Shown here: positions 30,911 to 39,298 of the stretch, piece after piece | How positions within the stretch are numbered: the first letter of the stretch is position 1 | Layout of the letters: each line of letters opens with the position of its first letter | Assembly (NCBI GenBank): GCA_964358895.1 | Contig: CAYHPR010000006.1 | Span: 1-45,592, forward strand | From: CAYHPR01 sp964358895 | GTDB lineage: Archaea; Micrarchaeota; Micrarchaeia; CABMEP01 | Reading direction: 5' to 3' | Length of the DNA: 45,592 nt | Notes under the pieces: model-generated | What the model saw: the letters and a program-made list of their open reading frames with translations, nothing else | Told to the model about the DNA's origin: nothing | Databases searched by the model: none | Position numbers and translations under genes: made by a program

Positions 30911-31537
30911 TTATCTTACAATCCTTACATCTGCAACCATGTAACCTGTTTTTTCATTTTCAGGATAAATAAAAACTGGATTCAGATCCAGTTCACGTAT
31001 ATTCTCAGTTGTTGCTATCTTGCTAACTTTCATTAACAGATCAATAAATGCACCAGTGTTGTATCGTTTTCCTCTTGATTCGAATATTTTTGATGTTTTT
31101 AGCTCTGCAAGCATTTCCTTTGCATCGCTTTCTTCTATTGGACACAGCCTTATGGAAGTATCATGAAATATTTCCGTATAGATTCCTCCAAGTCCACAAA
31201 GAAGGACAGGACCGAATTGAGAATCCTGTTTAATCCCAACGATCATTTCAAGATCTGGTTTAGCCGTCTGCTGAACAACAACACCGTCAAACGTTATTCC
31301 GTGTTCAGCTGCTTTTTTTGTTATCTCGGAATACGCAGACATTATCTGATCTGGACCTAGGTTAAGTTTGACTAAGCCGAGATCTGTCTTATGAACTGGC
31401 TGATCTGTAGAAATTTTCATCGCAACAGGATATCCTATGCTGTCAGCAAGTCTTTGCGCATCATTCGCATCGCTTGCAATACCTGATTCTGCAAAAATGA
31501 CATTATACTTTGCAAGCATATCATAAGCAGAATTCAT
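30911..31537 (-). CDS. acdB: Acetyl-CoA synthetase (ADP-forming), beta subunit
   Basis: 208 aa ATP-grasp subunit. It contains IGYPVAMKISTDQPVHKTDL, which includes the phospho-transfer histidine in HKTD, and the nucleotide-binding strands VVVQQTAKPDLEMIVGIKQD and FGPVLLCGLGGIYTEIFHD. The end, IRELDLNPVFIYPEN, carries the metal-binding D-x-N-P-V motif. It is slightly shorter than the usual 230 aa at the N-terminus but has all key residues. It pairs with acdA 20 bases downstream, and its own start is 3 bases after the stop of the winged-helix membrane protein, so all three genes are probably one transcript. Confidence 0.94.
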   Translation of the reverse strand: MNSAYDMLAKYNVIFAESGIASDANDAQRLADSIGYPVAMKISTDQPVHKTDLGLVKLNLGPDQIMSAYSEITKKAAEHGITFDGVVVQQTAKPDLEMIVGIKQDSQFGPVLLCGLGGIYTEIFHDTSIRLCPIEESDAKEMLAELKTSKIFESRGKRYNTGAFIDLLMKVSKIATTENIRELDLNPVFIYPENEKTGYMVADVRIVR

Positions 31538-31539
31538 TA

Positions 31540-32238
31540 TCAGATCACACCCATAAGCTTGAATGCAATAATCAAAGAAAGTGCTAAAACAACAATCACT
31601 ATTGGCGCATAAGAAGTTAGATAATGAACAGTTTTTGCTTGTGCGCGCCTTATTCGTGTAAGCTCGACTTTACTTTTTGCAGGTATGGACCCAGTCATAT
31701 CATCAGATGCCATCATTGCCGCCTCAATTTCATTTGAAGGAGGAGTTCCTTGCCTACCTGGAGCGGGCATTCGTTTTTCCATTTTCTTTGGAATAAATCC
31801 TGTTAACTTAAATCCGTTTTCTGTGAGTGTAAGTGTCATTCGCGTATTCCTAATGTCATAATCTGCATAACCCTGCTGAACGATTTTGTATAAGTGGAAT
31901 GCTAAGTCGTCGCTACGTATATTGAGTTCGTCTTTTGTCTTGTCAAATGTGTTCGCACCAGCTGCAATAGTCTTGAGGATGGCATGATCGAGTTCGTCAA
32001 GCGGCTCCTGGCTTTTTTCACCCGCTCGCGCAAGTATCTCTTCGCCTGTCTTTGACCTGTTAGCAGTTGATCTGCCAATCGTGGATTTTATTTCAACTAA
32101 TCCTTTAACTTGAAGCGTTCCCATGAGTGCTGCTGTGTCAAAAAAAGAACTGTTAATATGTCCTCCAAACCCATCAAGGTGAGTATCTTTCTCAATCTTT
32201 TCTAATACGACCAAGTCTAAAAACGTCAATTCCTTCAA
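31540..32238 (-). CDS. Winged-helix protein with C-terminal membrane anchor, 232 aa
   Basis: Two winged-helix-like regions: residues about 5-75 (FLDLVVLEKIEKDTHLDGFG, ..LMGTLQVKGLVEIKSTI) and 82-150 (LDELDHAILKTIAAGANTFD, ..LAFHLYKIVQQGYADYDIRN). A polar linker follows, then a C-terminal hydrophobic helix (YAPIVIVVLALSLIIAFKLM). This layout suggests a membrane-tethered transcription regulator or a protein-binding module; no ligand domain is visible. It ends 2 bases before acdB, so it may be co-transcribed with, and possibly regulate, the ADP-forming acyl-CoA synthetase (inference). Confidence 0.7.
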   Translation of the reverse strand: MKELTFLDLVVLEKIEKDTHLDGFGGHINSSFFDTAALMGTLQVKGLVEIKSTIGRSTANRSKTGEEILARAGEKSQEPLDELDHAILKTIAAGANTFDKTKDELNIRSDDLAFHLYKIVQQGYADYDIRNTRMTLTLTENGFKLTGFIPKKMEKRMPAPGRQGTPPSNEIEAAMMASDDMTGSIPAKSKVELTRIRRAQAKTVHYLTSYAPIVIVVLALSLIIAFKLMGVI

Positions 32239-32339
32239 CTGCTCACCGAAGTAAGCTTACAGCCAATGTTTAAAAACATTCTGAAGTGATTTAGTAATAC
32301 ATTTAAATGAGTTATTACAAAATAAATTAAGGTGAAATA

Positions 32340-32558
32340 ATGACGTATAAAATTTCGATTGTTTTAGACAAAGAAGATGACATGTATGTTTCTCATGCAG
32401 TTGACCTTGGAGTAACTAGTCAAGGGAGAACAGTAGAAGAAGCTTTGGCCAATGTAAAGGAAGCATGCGAACTCTATCTGAAACATGCAGATCCGGAAGA
32501 GATAAGACATCTTAAAAAAGCAAGTAAAAGTGAACATATAGTCTCAAGCATGAACTAA
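32340..32558 (+). CDS. HicB-family antitoxin-like protein, 72 aa
   Basis: The whole protein is a HicB domain: ISIVLDKEDDMYVSHAVDLG, then VTSQGRTVEEALANVKEACE, the usual strand-strand-helix with TQGxTxEEAxxNxxEA. In HicAB systems this protein blocks the HicA mRNA interferase. GGTGA at 32331-32335 is the ribosome-binding site, and ACATTTAAATGAG (32300-32312) the likely TATA box. The first visible anomaly is that its 3' end overlaps a fragment that still reads as the C-terminal third of a HicA protein, so the toxin appears lost and the antitoxin orphaned. The beta-CASP RNase gene follows. Confidence 0.82.
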   Translation: MTYKISIVLDKEDDMYVSHAVDLGVTSQGRTVEEALANVKEACELYLKHADPEEIRHLKKASKSEHIVSSMN

Positions 32559-32629
32559 AATTAGGAACACTTTTGAGCATATTTAGACAAGCAGGATTAA
32601 CACGCGAAGACTTATTTAGATTGTTATGA
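32534..32629 (+). pseudogene. Remnant of a HicA toxin gene
   Basis: In the frame overlapping and following the HicB stop, the sequence reads SLKHELKLGTLLSIFRQAG and then LTREDLFRLL, stop. This is the C-terminal pattern of HicA (xPxHxxLxxGTLxxIlxqAGlsxxeFxxLL). Stops in the same frame (TGA at 32531 and TAA further back) and the absence of the dsRBD-like N-terminal part, including the catalytic GSH motif, show that the toxin is truncated. Confidence 0.55.
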
Positions 32630-32659
32630 TAAAACTAGCTTAAAGTTATACGTGATTTA

Positions 32660-33979
32660 ATGACTAAAATATCTATTCTCGGAGCTGGACAGGAAGTAGG
32701 AAGATCAGCAATAATGCTGAATGGAGGAGGCAAGACCCTCTTAATGGATTCTGGCATTAAGGTACGTGATCAAGACTTAGGTGCTACAGGTTTTCCTAAG
32801 GTCACACCTAACATGAAAATTGATGCAGCCATAGTTTGTCATGCACATCTTGACCACTCCGGATATTTTCCGTTCATAAATAAAGCTTATAATTGCCCTA
32901 TATTTGCAACGCCGCCTACTCAGTCACTTGTTGAATTACTTATTAGTGATGCAAAGAAAGTTGATCCGGAATTACCCTTCAGCAGAGATGATATCGATAA
33001 AGCATTCGGTTCTTTTATAACTATCCCGTATGGCCTTGAACACACGTTAGGTGACATTAGATTCACTCTTCATGATGCCGGCCACATTCCCGGTAGTGCA
33101 CTAGTCGAAGCAAAAATAAATGGAAAAAGAATTCTGTATACGAGTGATTTCAAATATGAGGATACACGACTACACACAAAAGCGAAGCAGATTGAAGACG
33201 TAGATGTTTTGATTATAGAAAGCACATATGCAAGAAGAGATCACAAGTCAAGAAAAGATGTCGAAAAAGAATTGGTCAAAACAGTAAAGAAAACGCTACA
33301 TGAAGGAGGCAACGTACTCTTTCCCTGCTTTGCAGTAGGAAGAACACAGGAACTAGCAATGGTTCTAAGAGCGCATAATTTTGATGTGCCGACATACATA
33401 GACGGAATGGGAAGAACTGCATCTGAAATAATTGCAAACTATCCACGATATTTACGAAATCATGGAGAACTTAGAGAAGCCGTAAGAAATTTGATCCCAG
33501 CAGGCAGAGATAAATCGATACCTACAAAAAAACCTTCACTCATCATTTCTACATCAGGTATGATGGAAGGAGGACCCGCCATCACTTATCTACTTAACCT
33601 TGATAAAAAACTAAAAGAAGAGGAACAACAATCGGCAGTAGTATTCACTGGCTTTTGTGTCGAAGAAACGAATGGATGGTTTTTACAAAACAAGCAAATG
33701 ATTTATTTGAAACCAAGAAATATGCAATATGGAGATCAAAGACACAAAAAAGAACAGACTCAACATAAACCAAAACCAATTCAAATCGGCCTTAATATCG
33801 TCAATCACCAACTGAGTGCACATGCTGGAAAGCATGAATTATATGAGTATATAGAAAAAGCGGATCCTGAAAAGATAATCTGTGTTCATGGTGATGACAC
33901 GCAAGGTTTCGCCAGCGACCTACAGGCAAAGGGCTACGATGCAGTTGGTCCAAAGAATGGGGAGACAATTGAGATCTAA
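32660..33979 (+). CDS. Beta-CASP metallo-beta-lactamase RNase (aCPSF2-like)
   Basis: 439 aa. The metallo-beta-lactamase motifs are complete: HAHLDH (His61, His63, Asp65, His66), HDAGHIPGS, SDFKYEDTRL and the IIEST strand. The beta-CASP insertion has FPCFAVGRTQEL, STSGMMEGGP and HQLSAHAG. It lacks the two N-terminal KH domains of aCPSF1, so it matches the aCPSF2 group of archaeal RNases that act in mRNA 3'-end cleavage or decay. GTGAT precedes the ATG. It lies 30 bases after the HicA relic. The cytoplasmic location is implied by the absence of a signal. Confidence 0.92.
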   Translation: MTKISILGAGQEVGRSAIMLNGGGKTLLMDSGIKVRDQDLGATGFPKVTPNMKIDAAIVCHAHLDHSGYFPFINKAYNCPIFATPPTQSLVELLISDAKKVDPELPFSRDDIDKAFGSFITIPYGLEHTLGDIRFTLHDAGHIPGSALVEAKINGKRILYTSDFKYEDTRLHTKAKQIEDVDVLIIESTYARRDHKSRKDVEKELVKTVKKTLHEGGNVLFPCFAVGRTQELAMVLRAHNFDVPTYIDGMGRTASEIIANYPRYLRNHGELREAVRNLIPAGRDKSIPTKKPSLIISTSGMMEGGPAITYLLNLDKKLKEEEQQSAVVFTGFCVEETNGWFLQNKQMIYLKPRNMQYGDQRHKKEQTQHKPKPIQIGLNIVNHQLSAHAGKHELYEYIEKADPEKIICVHGDDTQGFASDLQAKGYDAVGPKNGETIEI

Positions 33980-34082
33980 GATGAACTGATCTCTGAAAAC
34001 GAAAAAACACCAATTTAACACCTTCCTGTCGTAGAGCGCGAGACGACACTAAACTTTAAATTTACAACTCCTAATAAAAATT

Positions 34083-34658
<576 letters not shown>

Positions 34659-34665
34659 ATTATTG

Positions 34666-36366
34666 TCACATCTTTTCAGGAATATCGATACCGAGATGCC
34701 ATAATGCATCCTTCAGAACTGCTGCTGAAAGCTCAACAATTTTTGCACGGATATGTATTTCATTATTTTCTGATTTAATTACAGGAGTTTTTTCATAGAA
34801 ATTACTGAACTTACTTGCTAGATCCAATGCATAATTTGCAACATAGTAAGGTTGAAAATCTTTAGCTGCTTTTTCAAGGATAACTGGATAGCTCTGGAGA
34901 GCTTTAAGCAGTTCCTTCTCAGACCCATTAAACACGTAGTCTTCAAATTTCACTTTCGAGTTTATTTTTCCAATCTTTTCAAGAATTTTCTTTGCCCTTA
35001 CGTAAGAATATTGAATATAAGCAGACGTATCTCCTTCAAATGAGACCATTTTCTTGAAATCGAAAAGAATATCTTTTTCTGGCGTGATCCTGAGGGTTGC
35101 AAATTTCACTGCACCTATGCCAACAACCTGCGCAATTTTATTTATTTCTGCATCTGAATAATCAGTTTTTCTTGTTGATTTAATTTCTTCTTTAGCTGCA
35201 TTTATCGCCTGGGCAAGCACATCCTCAAGAAATACAACACGGCCAGCCCTTGTTGAGATTGCCCCTTCTGGCAAAGAGATAAGACCGAATGGTAAATGAT
35301 GAAGCTTAGAAGCATATGGTCTGCCAAGTAAGGATAAGATTTTGAATGCCTGCTGGAAATGAAGTTTCTGTTCGGAACCAGTTACATAAACTGTTGAATC
35401 AAATTTGTATTTTTTGAATCTGTAATCGGCGAGAGCAAGATCTCTTGCTAAATAAGTAGTTGTTCCGTTAGATCTGAGAAGGATTGTGTTTGGCAAACCA
35501 TGTTCTTTAAGTTCTGCAACTGTCTCTCCGGTGTCTGCCTTGAAAGCAAAACTTTTTTTAACTGCTTCCGCGACTGTTTCTTTACCAGCTTGGACAAACT
35601 GACTTTCTGAGGAGGTTTCATCAAACTTAACCCCGAGAAGTTCGTAATTTTTCTGGAATGCTGCAAGACTAATATCTCGGATAAATGCAAGCTGCTTGTT
35701 AAGAGACGGATCGCCGCCTTCAATCTGCTCTAACGTCTTTCTAGCTTTTTCAGCAAGTGTCTCATCCTGTTCAATTCGTTTGTTAATCTCAACATAATAG
35801 TTCAGCATATCCTTTTCGTTTTTTATTTTTGGAAAGTCTTTGAACTCCGTCGCAGCTACAAGAAGCAATGCCACTTGCGTACCTGAATCAGATGGATAAT
35901 TAAATGCGATAGTTTTGTACCCGACTGAATTAAGGACCCGTACCACGGATTCCCCAAGAACAGTTGACCTTATGTGACCTATGTGAAATGGTTTACCGAT
36001 ATTAGGAGAGGAAAATTCTACAACTACTTTTTTGCCCTTGCCGATTTTAGATCTGCCATGCTTAGCTAACTCCACATCTTGTAAAAAATTTGAAAAATGT
36101 TGATTTGAATAAGTAAAATTAAGGTATGGGCCTGCAACTTCGCATTTTTCTATTTCTTTCGGTAACTCAACCTTATCCTTAATTGACTTGGCAACCGCTG
36201 CAGGACTAGTTTTCTGCGACTTTGCTAGTTGGAAAGCTATCGTACTTGTAACATCACCAAAACCTTCCTTTGCAAGAGAGACTGACTGCATTATGTCTTC
36301 TTCATTTACCTCATACTTGTTTTTCTTACAACTTTTTTGGATTGCTTCCGTTACTGCTTTGTACAT
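34666..36366 (-). CDS. argS: Arginyl-tRNA synthetase
   Basis: 566 aa class I synthetase charging tRNA-Arg. The N-terminal additional domain (about residues 1-110) is followed by VVEFSSPNIGKPFHIGHIRS, with the HIGH motif FHIGH at 127-131. The catalytic core includes LLRSNGTTTYLARDLALADY. The KMSKS position is replaced by the STRAGR variant seen in many ArgRS (GAISTRAGRVVFLED). The DALR anticodon-binding domain runs to the end (KDALWHLGIDIPEKM), with YIQYSYVRAKKIL at its start. Length is normal. Confidence 0.97.
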   Translation of the reverse strand: MYKAVTEAIQKSCKKNKYEVNEEDIMQSVSLAKEGFGDVTSTIAFQLAKSQKTSPAAVAKSIKDKVELPKEIEKCEVAGPYLNFTYSNQHFSNFLQDVELAKHGRSKIGKGKKVVVEFSSPNIGKPFHIGHIRSTVLGESVVRVLNSVGYKTIAFNYPSDSGTQVALLLVAATEFKDFPKIKNEKDMLNYYVEINKRIEQDETLAEKARKTLEQIEGGDPSLNKQLAFIRDISLAAFQKNYELLGVKFDETSSESQFVQAGKETVAEAVKKSFAFKADTGETVAELKEHGLPNTILLRSNGTTTYLARDLALADYRFKKYKFDSTVYVTGSEQKLHFQQAFKILSLLGRPYASKLHHLPFGLISLPEGAISTRAGRVVFLEDVLAQAINAAKEEIKSTRKTDYSDAEINKIAQVVGIGAVKFATLRITPEKDILFDFKKMVSFEGDTSAYIQYSYVRAKKILEKIGKINSKVKFEDYVFNGSEKELLKALQSYPVILEKAAKDFQPYYVANYALDLASKFSNFYEKTPVIKSENNEIHIRAKIVELSAAVLKDALWHLGIDIPEKM

Positions 36367-36464
36367 AATGAAAAATGACGAAAGTCCTTATAAAACTATT
36401 CCAAATTTATCTTAGCATAAATAGGAAGCTATTTAAACAAAAACAACGTATACAAATCGATCAA

Positions 36465-36662
36465 ATGGTCCAAAAATTCAGACTGGAACAAAAGACTATT
36501 GACAGAGCAAGAGAATTGATAAAGAAAGGAAAAATGCCAGAGGCACGTACGCTTATCCATGATTCACATAATCCTCGTTCGATAAGAAATGCCTTAGGAA
36601 AAGAACTGTACGAAGGAAGTCTTAGAAGAATTCGAGAGTTTGACAAAGGAAATCGAGACTAG
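36465..36662 (+). CDS. Small basic helical protein, 65 aa
   Basis: Not recognised. MVQKFRLEQKTIDRARELIK followed by a charged helical remainder (LGKELYEGSLRRIREFDKGN) suggests a short helical, possibly nucleic-acid-binding protein. I prefer the ATG at 36465 over the in-frame one at 36375, because a TATA-like TATTTAAACA (36430-36439) lies about 30 bp before it and the earlier ATG overlaps the region divergent from argS. It is followed closely (8 bases) by the 164-aa gene, so the two are likely co-transcribed. Confidence 0.55.
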   Translation: MVQKFRLEQKTIDRARELIKKGKMPEARTLIHDSHNPRSIRNALGKELYEGSLRRIREFDKGNRD

Positions 36663-36670
36663 GGATCTGC

Positions 36671-37165
36671 ATGGTGGAATTTAGATCTCTGTCTGAAATA
36701 AAACAAATTTTTACTAACAGAAAAACATATACTAGTTTTGATAATGTAAAAAAAGAAGAACGATATGCTTACTACACCTCTCTTTTTTTGAAGAATGGAT
36801 TTGAGGGACTGAAAGAAGAGAGACATAAAGTATTATTTGACGCATTCAGAAAAATGGGTATAGTGACTAATCTCGAAGATTTCATCAATATTACTGCAAG
36901 AAAGTATGTAGAAAACGGAGGCACTTTTGAAGAAGCTATTGAGCTGCTAGATAAACTCTTGGATAGCTCCATTGTCTCAAGGAATATCACAAGTGCCATT
37001 ACAATGAACTTAGCAGCAGAAAAAATTGGATATGGAGATATAAGGCATAATATATTCAACACCGCTGCACTCATAGAAGCTGTTTGTACTGTTTTAGAAA
37101 ATAGAATTAACGATTTAGAACAAAGACAAAAAAGAATTTTTGAAGCAGAACCTAGTCGAAAATAA
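36671..37165 (+). CDS. Hypothetical helical protein, 164 aa
   Basis: Not recognised. It is all-helical by appearance: RSLSEIKQIFTNRKTYTSFD, YAYYTSLFLKNGFEGLKEER, ..FEEAIELLDKLLDSSIVSRN, ..HNIFNTAALIEAVCTVLENR, ending in a coiled-coil-like LEQRQKRIF. It has no signal or membrane segment. The ATG at 36671 lies 8 bases after the small upstream gene, indicating an operon. tRNA-Pro follows 46 bases downstream on the same strand. No function can be inferred from the sequence. Confidence 0.6.
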   Translation: MVEFRSLSEIKQIFTNRKTYTSFDNVKKEERYAYYTSLFLKNGFEGLKEERHKVLFDAFRKMGIVTNLEDFINITARKYVENGGTFEEAIELLDKLLDSSIVSRNITSAITMNLAAEKIGYGDIRHNIFNTAALIEAVCTVLENRINDLEQRQKRIFEAEPSRK

Positions 37166-37211
37166 TCATTTTGAACATTTAAATAAACTAATTACTATCT
37201 GTTTTAGATTA

Positions 37212-37330
37212 GGGGCCGTGGGCTAACCTGGCTACGCTACCAGCTTCGGGAGTTGGTGATCTGAGTTCAATGAACTTTTAAGAAAAGTTCAATCAAAACT
37301 TAAGAGTTCGGACAAATCTCAGCGGCCCCA
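37212..37330 (+). tRNA. tRNA-Pro (anticodon CGG) with an intron in the T-loop
   Basis: Acceptor stem GGGGCCG/CGGCCCC with discriminator A, anticodon stem CCAGC/GTTGG around the loop TTCGGGA (anticodon CGG, Pro), and a T-stem CTGAG/CTCAG. The T-loop is split: removing 37271-37315 (45 nt) gives the perfect loop TTCAAAT. The intron has an 11-bp helix GAACTTTTAAG/CTTAAGAGTTC (37272-37282 and 37299-37309). Next to it is the 4-bp helix GTTC/GGAC, with 3-nt bulges AAT and AAA. Cutting after the second bulge base on each side gives exactly the required exon ends, so the splice sites are well defined. Mature tRNA is 74 nt without CCA. Confidence 0.88.
37271..37315 (+). other. Intron of tRNA-Pro, between T-loop positions 58 and 59
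   Basis: 45-nt non-canonical intron. Bulge-helix-bulge parts: 5' bulge 37269-37271, central helix 37265-37268 with 37310-37313, 3' bulge 37314-37316. The outer exon helix would compete with the T-stem, so the motif is of the relaxed type, which needs a splicing endonuclease with broad specificity. Confidence 0.75.
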
Positions 37331-37361
37331 TAAGCCAAAAAAAATGAAAACATGTGATTTT

Positions 37362-38225
37362 ATGTCGAAAACAACAATAGATCTGCATACACACACAGTG
37401 CATTCAGATGGAACTGACACACCGGCTCAGCTGATAAGAAAAGCAAGGCTGCAAGGCATCCGAACAATTTCAGTTACTGACCACGATGAAACAGATGGAA
37501 TAGATGAAGCTAAGCGAGAAGCTGAAAGACATCGAATCAGAGTAATTGAGGGGATAGAATTTGGCGTTGCAGGAGTAAGTGAGATACATCTACTTGCATA
37601 TTTTGTAGACATCGAGGACAGCAAACTTCAGAATGTTTTAGAGCAAAAAAGGGCACGCAGGGAAAGAAGAACTAGAACCAGAATAGAAAAATTGAATGAA
37701 CTTGGATATAAGATTATATTTGAGGATGTAAAGAAAAGAACCGTTGGGTCTATAGCCGCACCACATATTGCAAATGAACTCCTTGCCCACGAAGAGAATA
37801 AGAAAAAACTGGAACAGAACGGGGTTAAACTAGATTTGCATAGCACAATAGGAAGCTTATTTGGATTCGGCAAACCTCTTTACCTTCCGACAGAGGATGG
37901 TCCGACTACAAAGGAAACAATTGATCTCACGCATTCGGCAGGAGGGCTTTCGTTCATTGCTCACCCAATCTACAACCGAGGAGATGAAGGGCTGATTGAC
38001 AGAGTAATAAAAGAAGGAATAGACGGAATTGAAGTTTATCACGGTGATCATACGCAGGAACAGGTTGACAAATATCTGAAAATTGCAAAAGACAACAATC
38101 TTCTAATCTCAGGCGGGTCTGATTATCACGGTGGGAATAAACAAGTTTCACTTGGAACTGGAAAGGAAGGAATTGGATATCCTGAAGAATATTTTGCAGA
38201 GATTCTAAAAGTAATTAAAAGATAA
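37362..38225 (+). CDS. PHP-domain phosphoesterase
   Basis: 287 aa. The PHP (polymerase and histidinol phosphatase) metal-binding motifs are seen: DLHTHTVHSDGTD at residues 7-19, VTDHDETDG at about 40-48, EGIEFG near 70, GLSFIAHP near 205 and GSDYHGGN near 260. Members with this layout are nucleoside-bisphosphate phosphatases or 5'-3' exonucleases (RNase AM type), acting on RNA or nucleotide ends. The ATG at 37362 is chosen because GTGAT lies just before it; the in-frame ATG at 37344 comes before that ribosome-binding site. It lies between the two tRNA genes. Confidence 0.88.
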   Translation: MSKTTIDLHTHTVHSDGTDTPAQLIRKARLQGIRTISVTDHDETDGIDEAKREAERHRIRVIEGIEFGVAGVSEIHLLAYFVDIEDSKLQNVLEQKRARRERRTRTRIEKLNELGYKIIFEDVKKRTVGSIAAPHIANELLAHEENKKKLEQNGVKLDLHSTIGSLFGFGKPLYLPTEDGPTTKETIDLTHSAGGLSFIAHPIYNRGDEGLIDRVIKEGIDGIEVYHGDHTQEQVDKYLKIAKDNNLLISGGSDYHGGNKQVSLGTGKEGIGYPEEYFAEILKVIKR

Positions 38226-38286
38226 TATTGCCGTTGGTTCTTTTCTCACAATGCATTAAAAATAATGTTCTTATAGATATAAATAT

Positions 38287-38449
38287 GCAGGGATGGCGGA
38301 GCTTGGTCAATCGCGTAGGGCTCAGAAGAAACTTTTTCAGGTAAAAAATTTCATCAAAAAAAAGTTCTTTGATGAAACTTTCTTGTAAGAAAGTTTCTGA
38401 GGAACTCTATGCCTTAGTGGCTGCGTGGGTTCAAATCCCACTCCCTGCA
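38287..38449 (+). tRNA. tRNA-Leu (anticodon CAG) with canonical-site intron
   Basis: Acceptor stem GCAGGGA/TCCCTGC with discriminator A, anticodon stem TAGGG/CTCTA and loop CTCAGA|A (anticodon CAG, Leu), long variable arm GCC/GGC, and T-arm GTGGG-TTCAAAT-CCCAC. The 77-nt intron (38327-38403) interrupts the loop at the usual 37/38 position. The bulge-helix-bulge is textbook: central helix CTCA/TGAG, two GAA bulges, intron helix GAAACTTT/AAAGTTTC. The CCA end is not encoded. The gene starts 60 bases after the PHP gene and ends 30 bases before the stop of the HprK-like gene on the opposite strand. Confidence 0.92.
38327..38403 (+). other. Intron of tRNA-Leu (77 nt, position 37/38)
   Basis: Contains two further inverted repeats: TTTCATCAA/TTGATGAAA, and the perfect 10+2+10 palindrome AAACTTTCTT-GT-AAGAAAGTTT (38375-38396). 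The latter uses the same 3' strand as the splice-site helix. Confidence 0.8.
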
Positions 38450-38479
38450 CTCGATTAAACACGTTTCTAGGTTTTCTAG

Positions 38480-39238
38480 TTAATGCGCCATTACGTCATT
38501 CTGCCAGTCATTCCAAGGAGTGCGAACAAAAAGATCGACGTCGAGTATTGAGAGAGATCCGACAGCGGCTTTGCCGACTAGCTCTCTTACCTGGCAGTCC
38601 TGATCAACATAAATTGATGGCCAGAAATCCTTCTCATGCGCAACAAATACCAAACGTTCGATGTCAAACACCCTTGGCCTGAAAGCCTGGTCGCTGCGAT
38701 CCTTCGAAACCGTCCTGCCGAGTAGCGTAGTGAATTTTGAAATCGTAGTATTAATCCGGCTGAAGAGATTGAACTTCCATTCCGGAATTCCTTGACTGAA
38801 GAACGGATTTGCGAACGGCAGACTATCTCTGAGAATCGTGCTAAGCAACGAGATTGGAACATTATTCTGATAGAACCCTGTTTCGATGAGGCGAATCTTC
38901 CTACCCTCAGTTTCTGCGGCAAATACGAAACCGTCCTCAAGAGGCGTCGCCAGATTCGATTTAATGATCTTCCTAAGCACCGTTGATTTTCCTATACCAC
39001 ATGGCCCTGCAAGAACCGTCGCTCTGCTGTTCTCAAGGAATGCAACTCCGTGAAAAATGAAGAATCCACCGAATTTATGAACCCTCCTCAAGTCATCTAT
39101 GTGTGAATTAACTTCAGTAGGCCCTTTATACCCACGACGTATCTGATCTGCAAAGACCAGCGCATTTTTCGGCAGCTTCCTCCAGAACTTTTCACGGGAG
39201 CTCTGCCTCAACTTCCCGTAAGCGCTTTTAATTCCCAT
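38480..39238 (-). CDS. HPr-kinase-like P-loop ATPase, 252 aa
   Basis: The Walker A GPCGIGKS at residues 78-85 follows HKFGGFFIFHGVAFLENSRA, the arrangement of the HprK C-terminal kinase/phosphorylase domain and its archaeal relatives. The LEDGFVFAAE strand afterwards matches the D/E metal site of this fold. An N-terminal helical part (1-55) replaces the HprK N-domain. Archaeal and bacterial members without HPr partners are of unknown target, possibly a protein or free serine kinase. The gene is clearly GC-richer than its neighbours and directly abuts the 3' end of tRNA-Leu, suggesting transfer. It is divergent from htrA. Confidence 0.6.
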   Translation of the reverse strand: MGIKSAYGKLRQSSREKFWRKLPKNALVFADQIRRGYKGPTEVNSHIDDLRRVHKFGGFFIFHGVAFLENSRATVLAGPCGIGKSTVLRKIIKSNLATPLEDGFVFAAETEGRKIRLIETGFYQNNVPISLLSTILRDSLPFANPFFSQGIPEWKFNLFSRINTTISKFTTLLGRTVSKDRSDQAFRPRVFDIERLVFVAHEKDFWPSIYVDQDCQVRELVGKAAVGSLSILDVDLFVRTPWNDWQNDVMAH

Positions 39239-39253
39239 GAACTACTTGCGAGG

Positions 39254-39268
39254 TTTAAGTATAAAAAG
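39254..39268 (+). promoter_or_regulatory. TATA box of the HtrA-like gene
   Basis: TTTAAGTATAAAAAG, centred about 37 bp before the ATG at 39299, with an AGTGAG ribosome-binding site close to the start codon. Confidence 0.45.
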
Positions 39269-39298
39269 ACAACCGTAAATATTCTAGAAAGTGAGACT

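Noticed and set aside
38327..38403. C/D-box guide RNA inside the tRNA-Leu intron
   Set aside because: TTGATGA and CTGA are present, but the second box pair and a guide region of proper length are not.
38425..38682. ORF on the plus strand after tRNA-Leu
   Set aside because: It begins inside the tRNA T-arm and runs antisense through the HprK-like gene, whose own frame is clearly coding.
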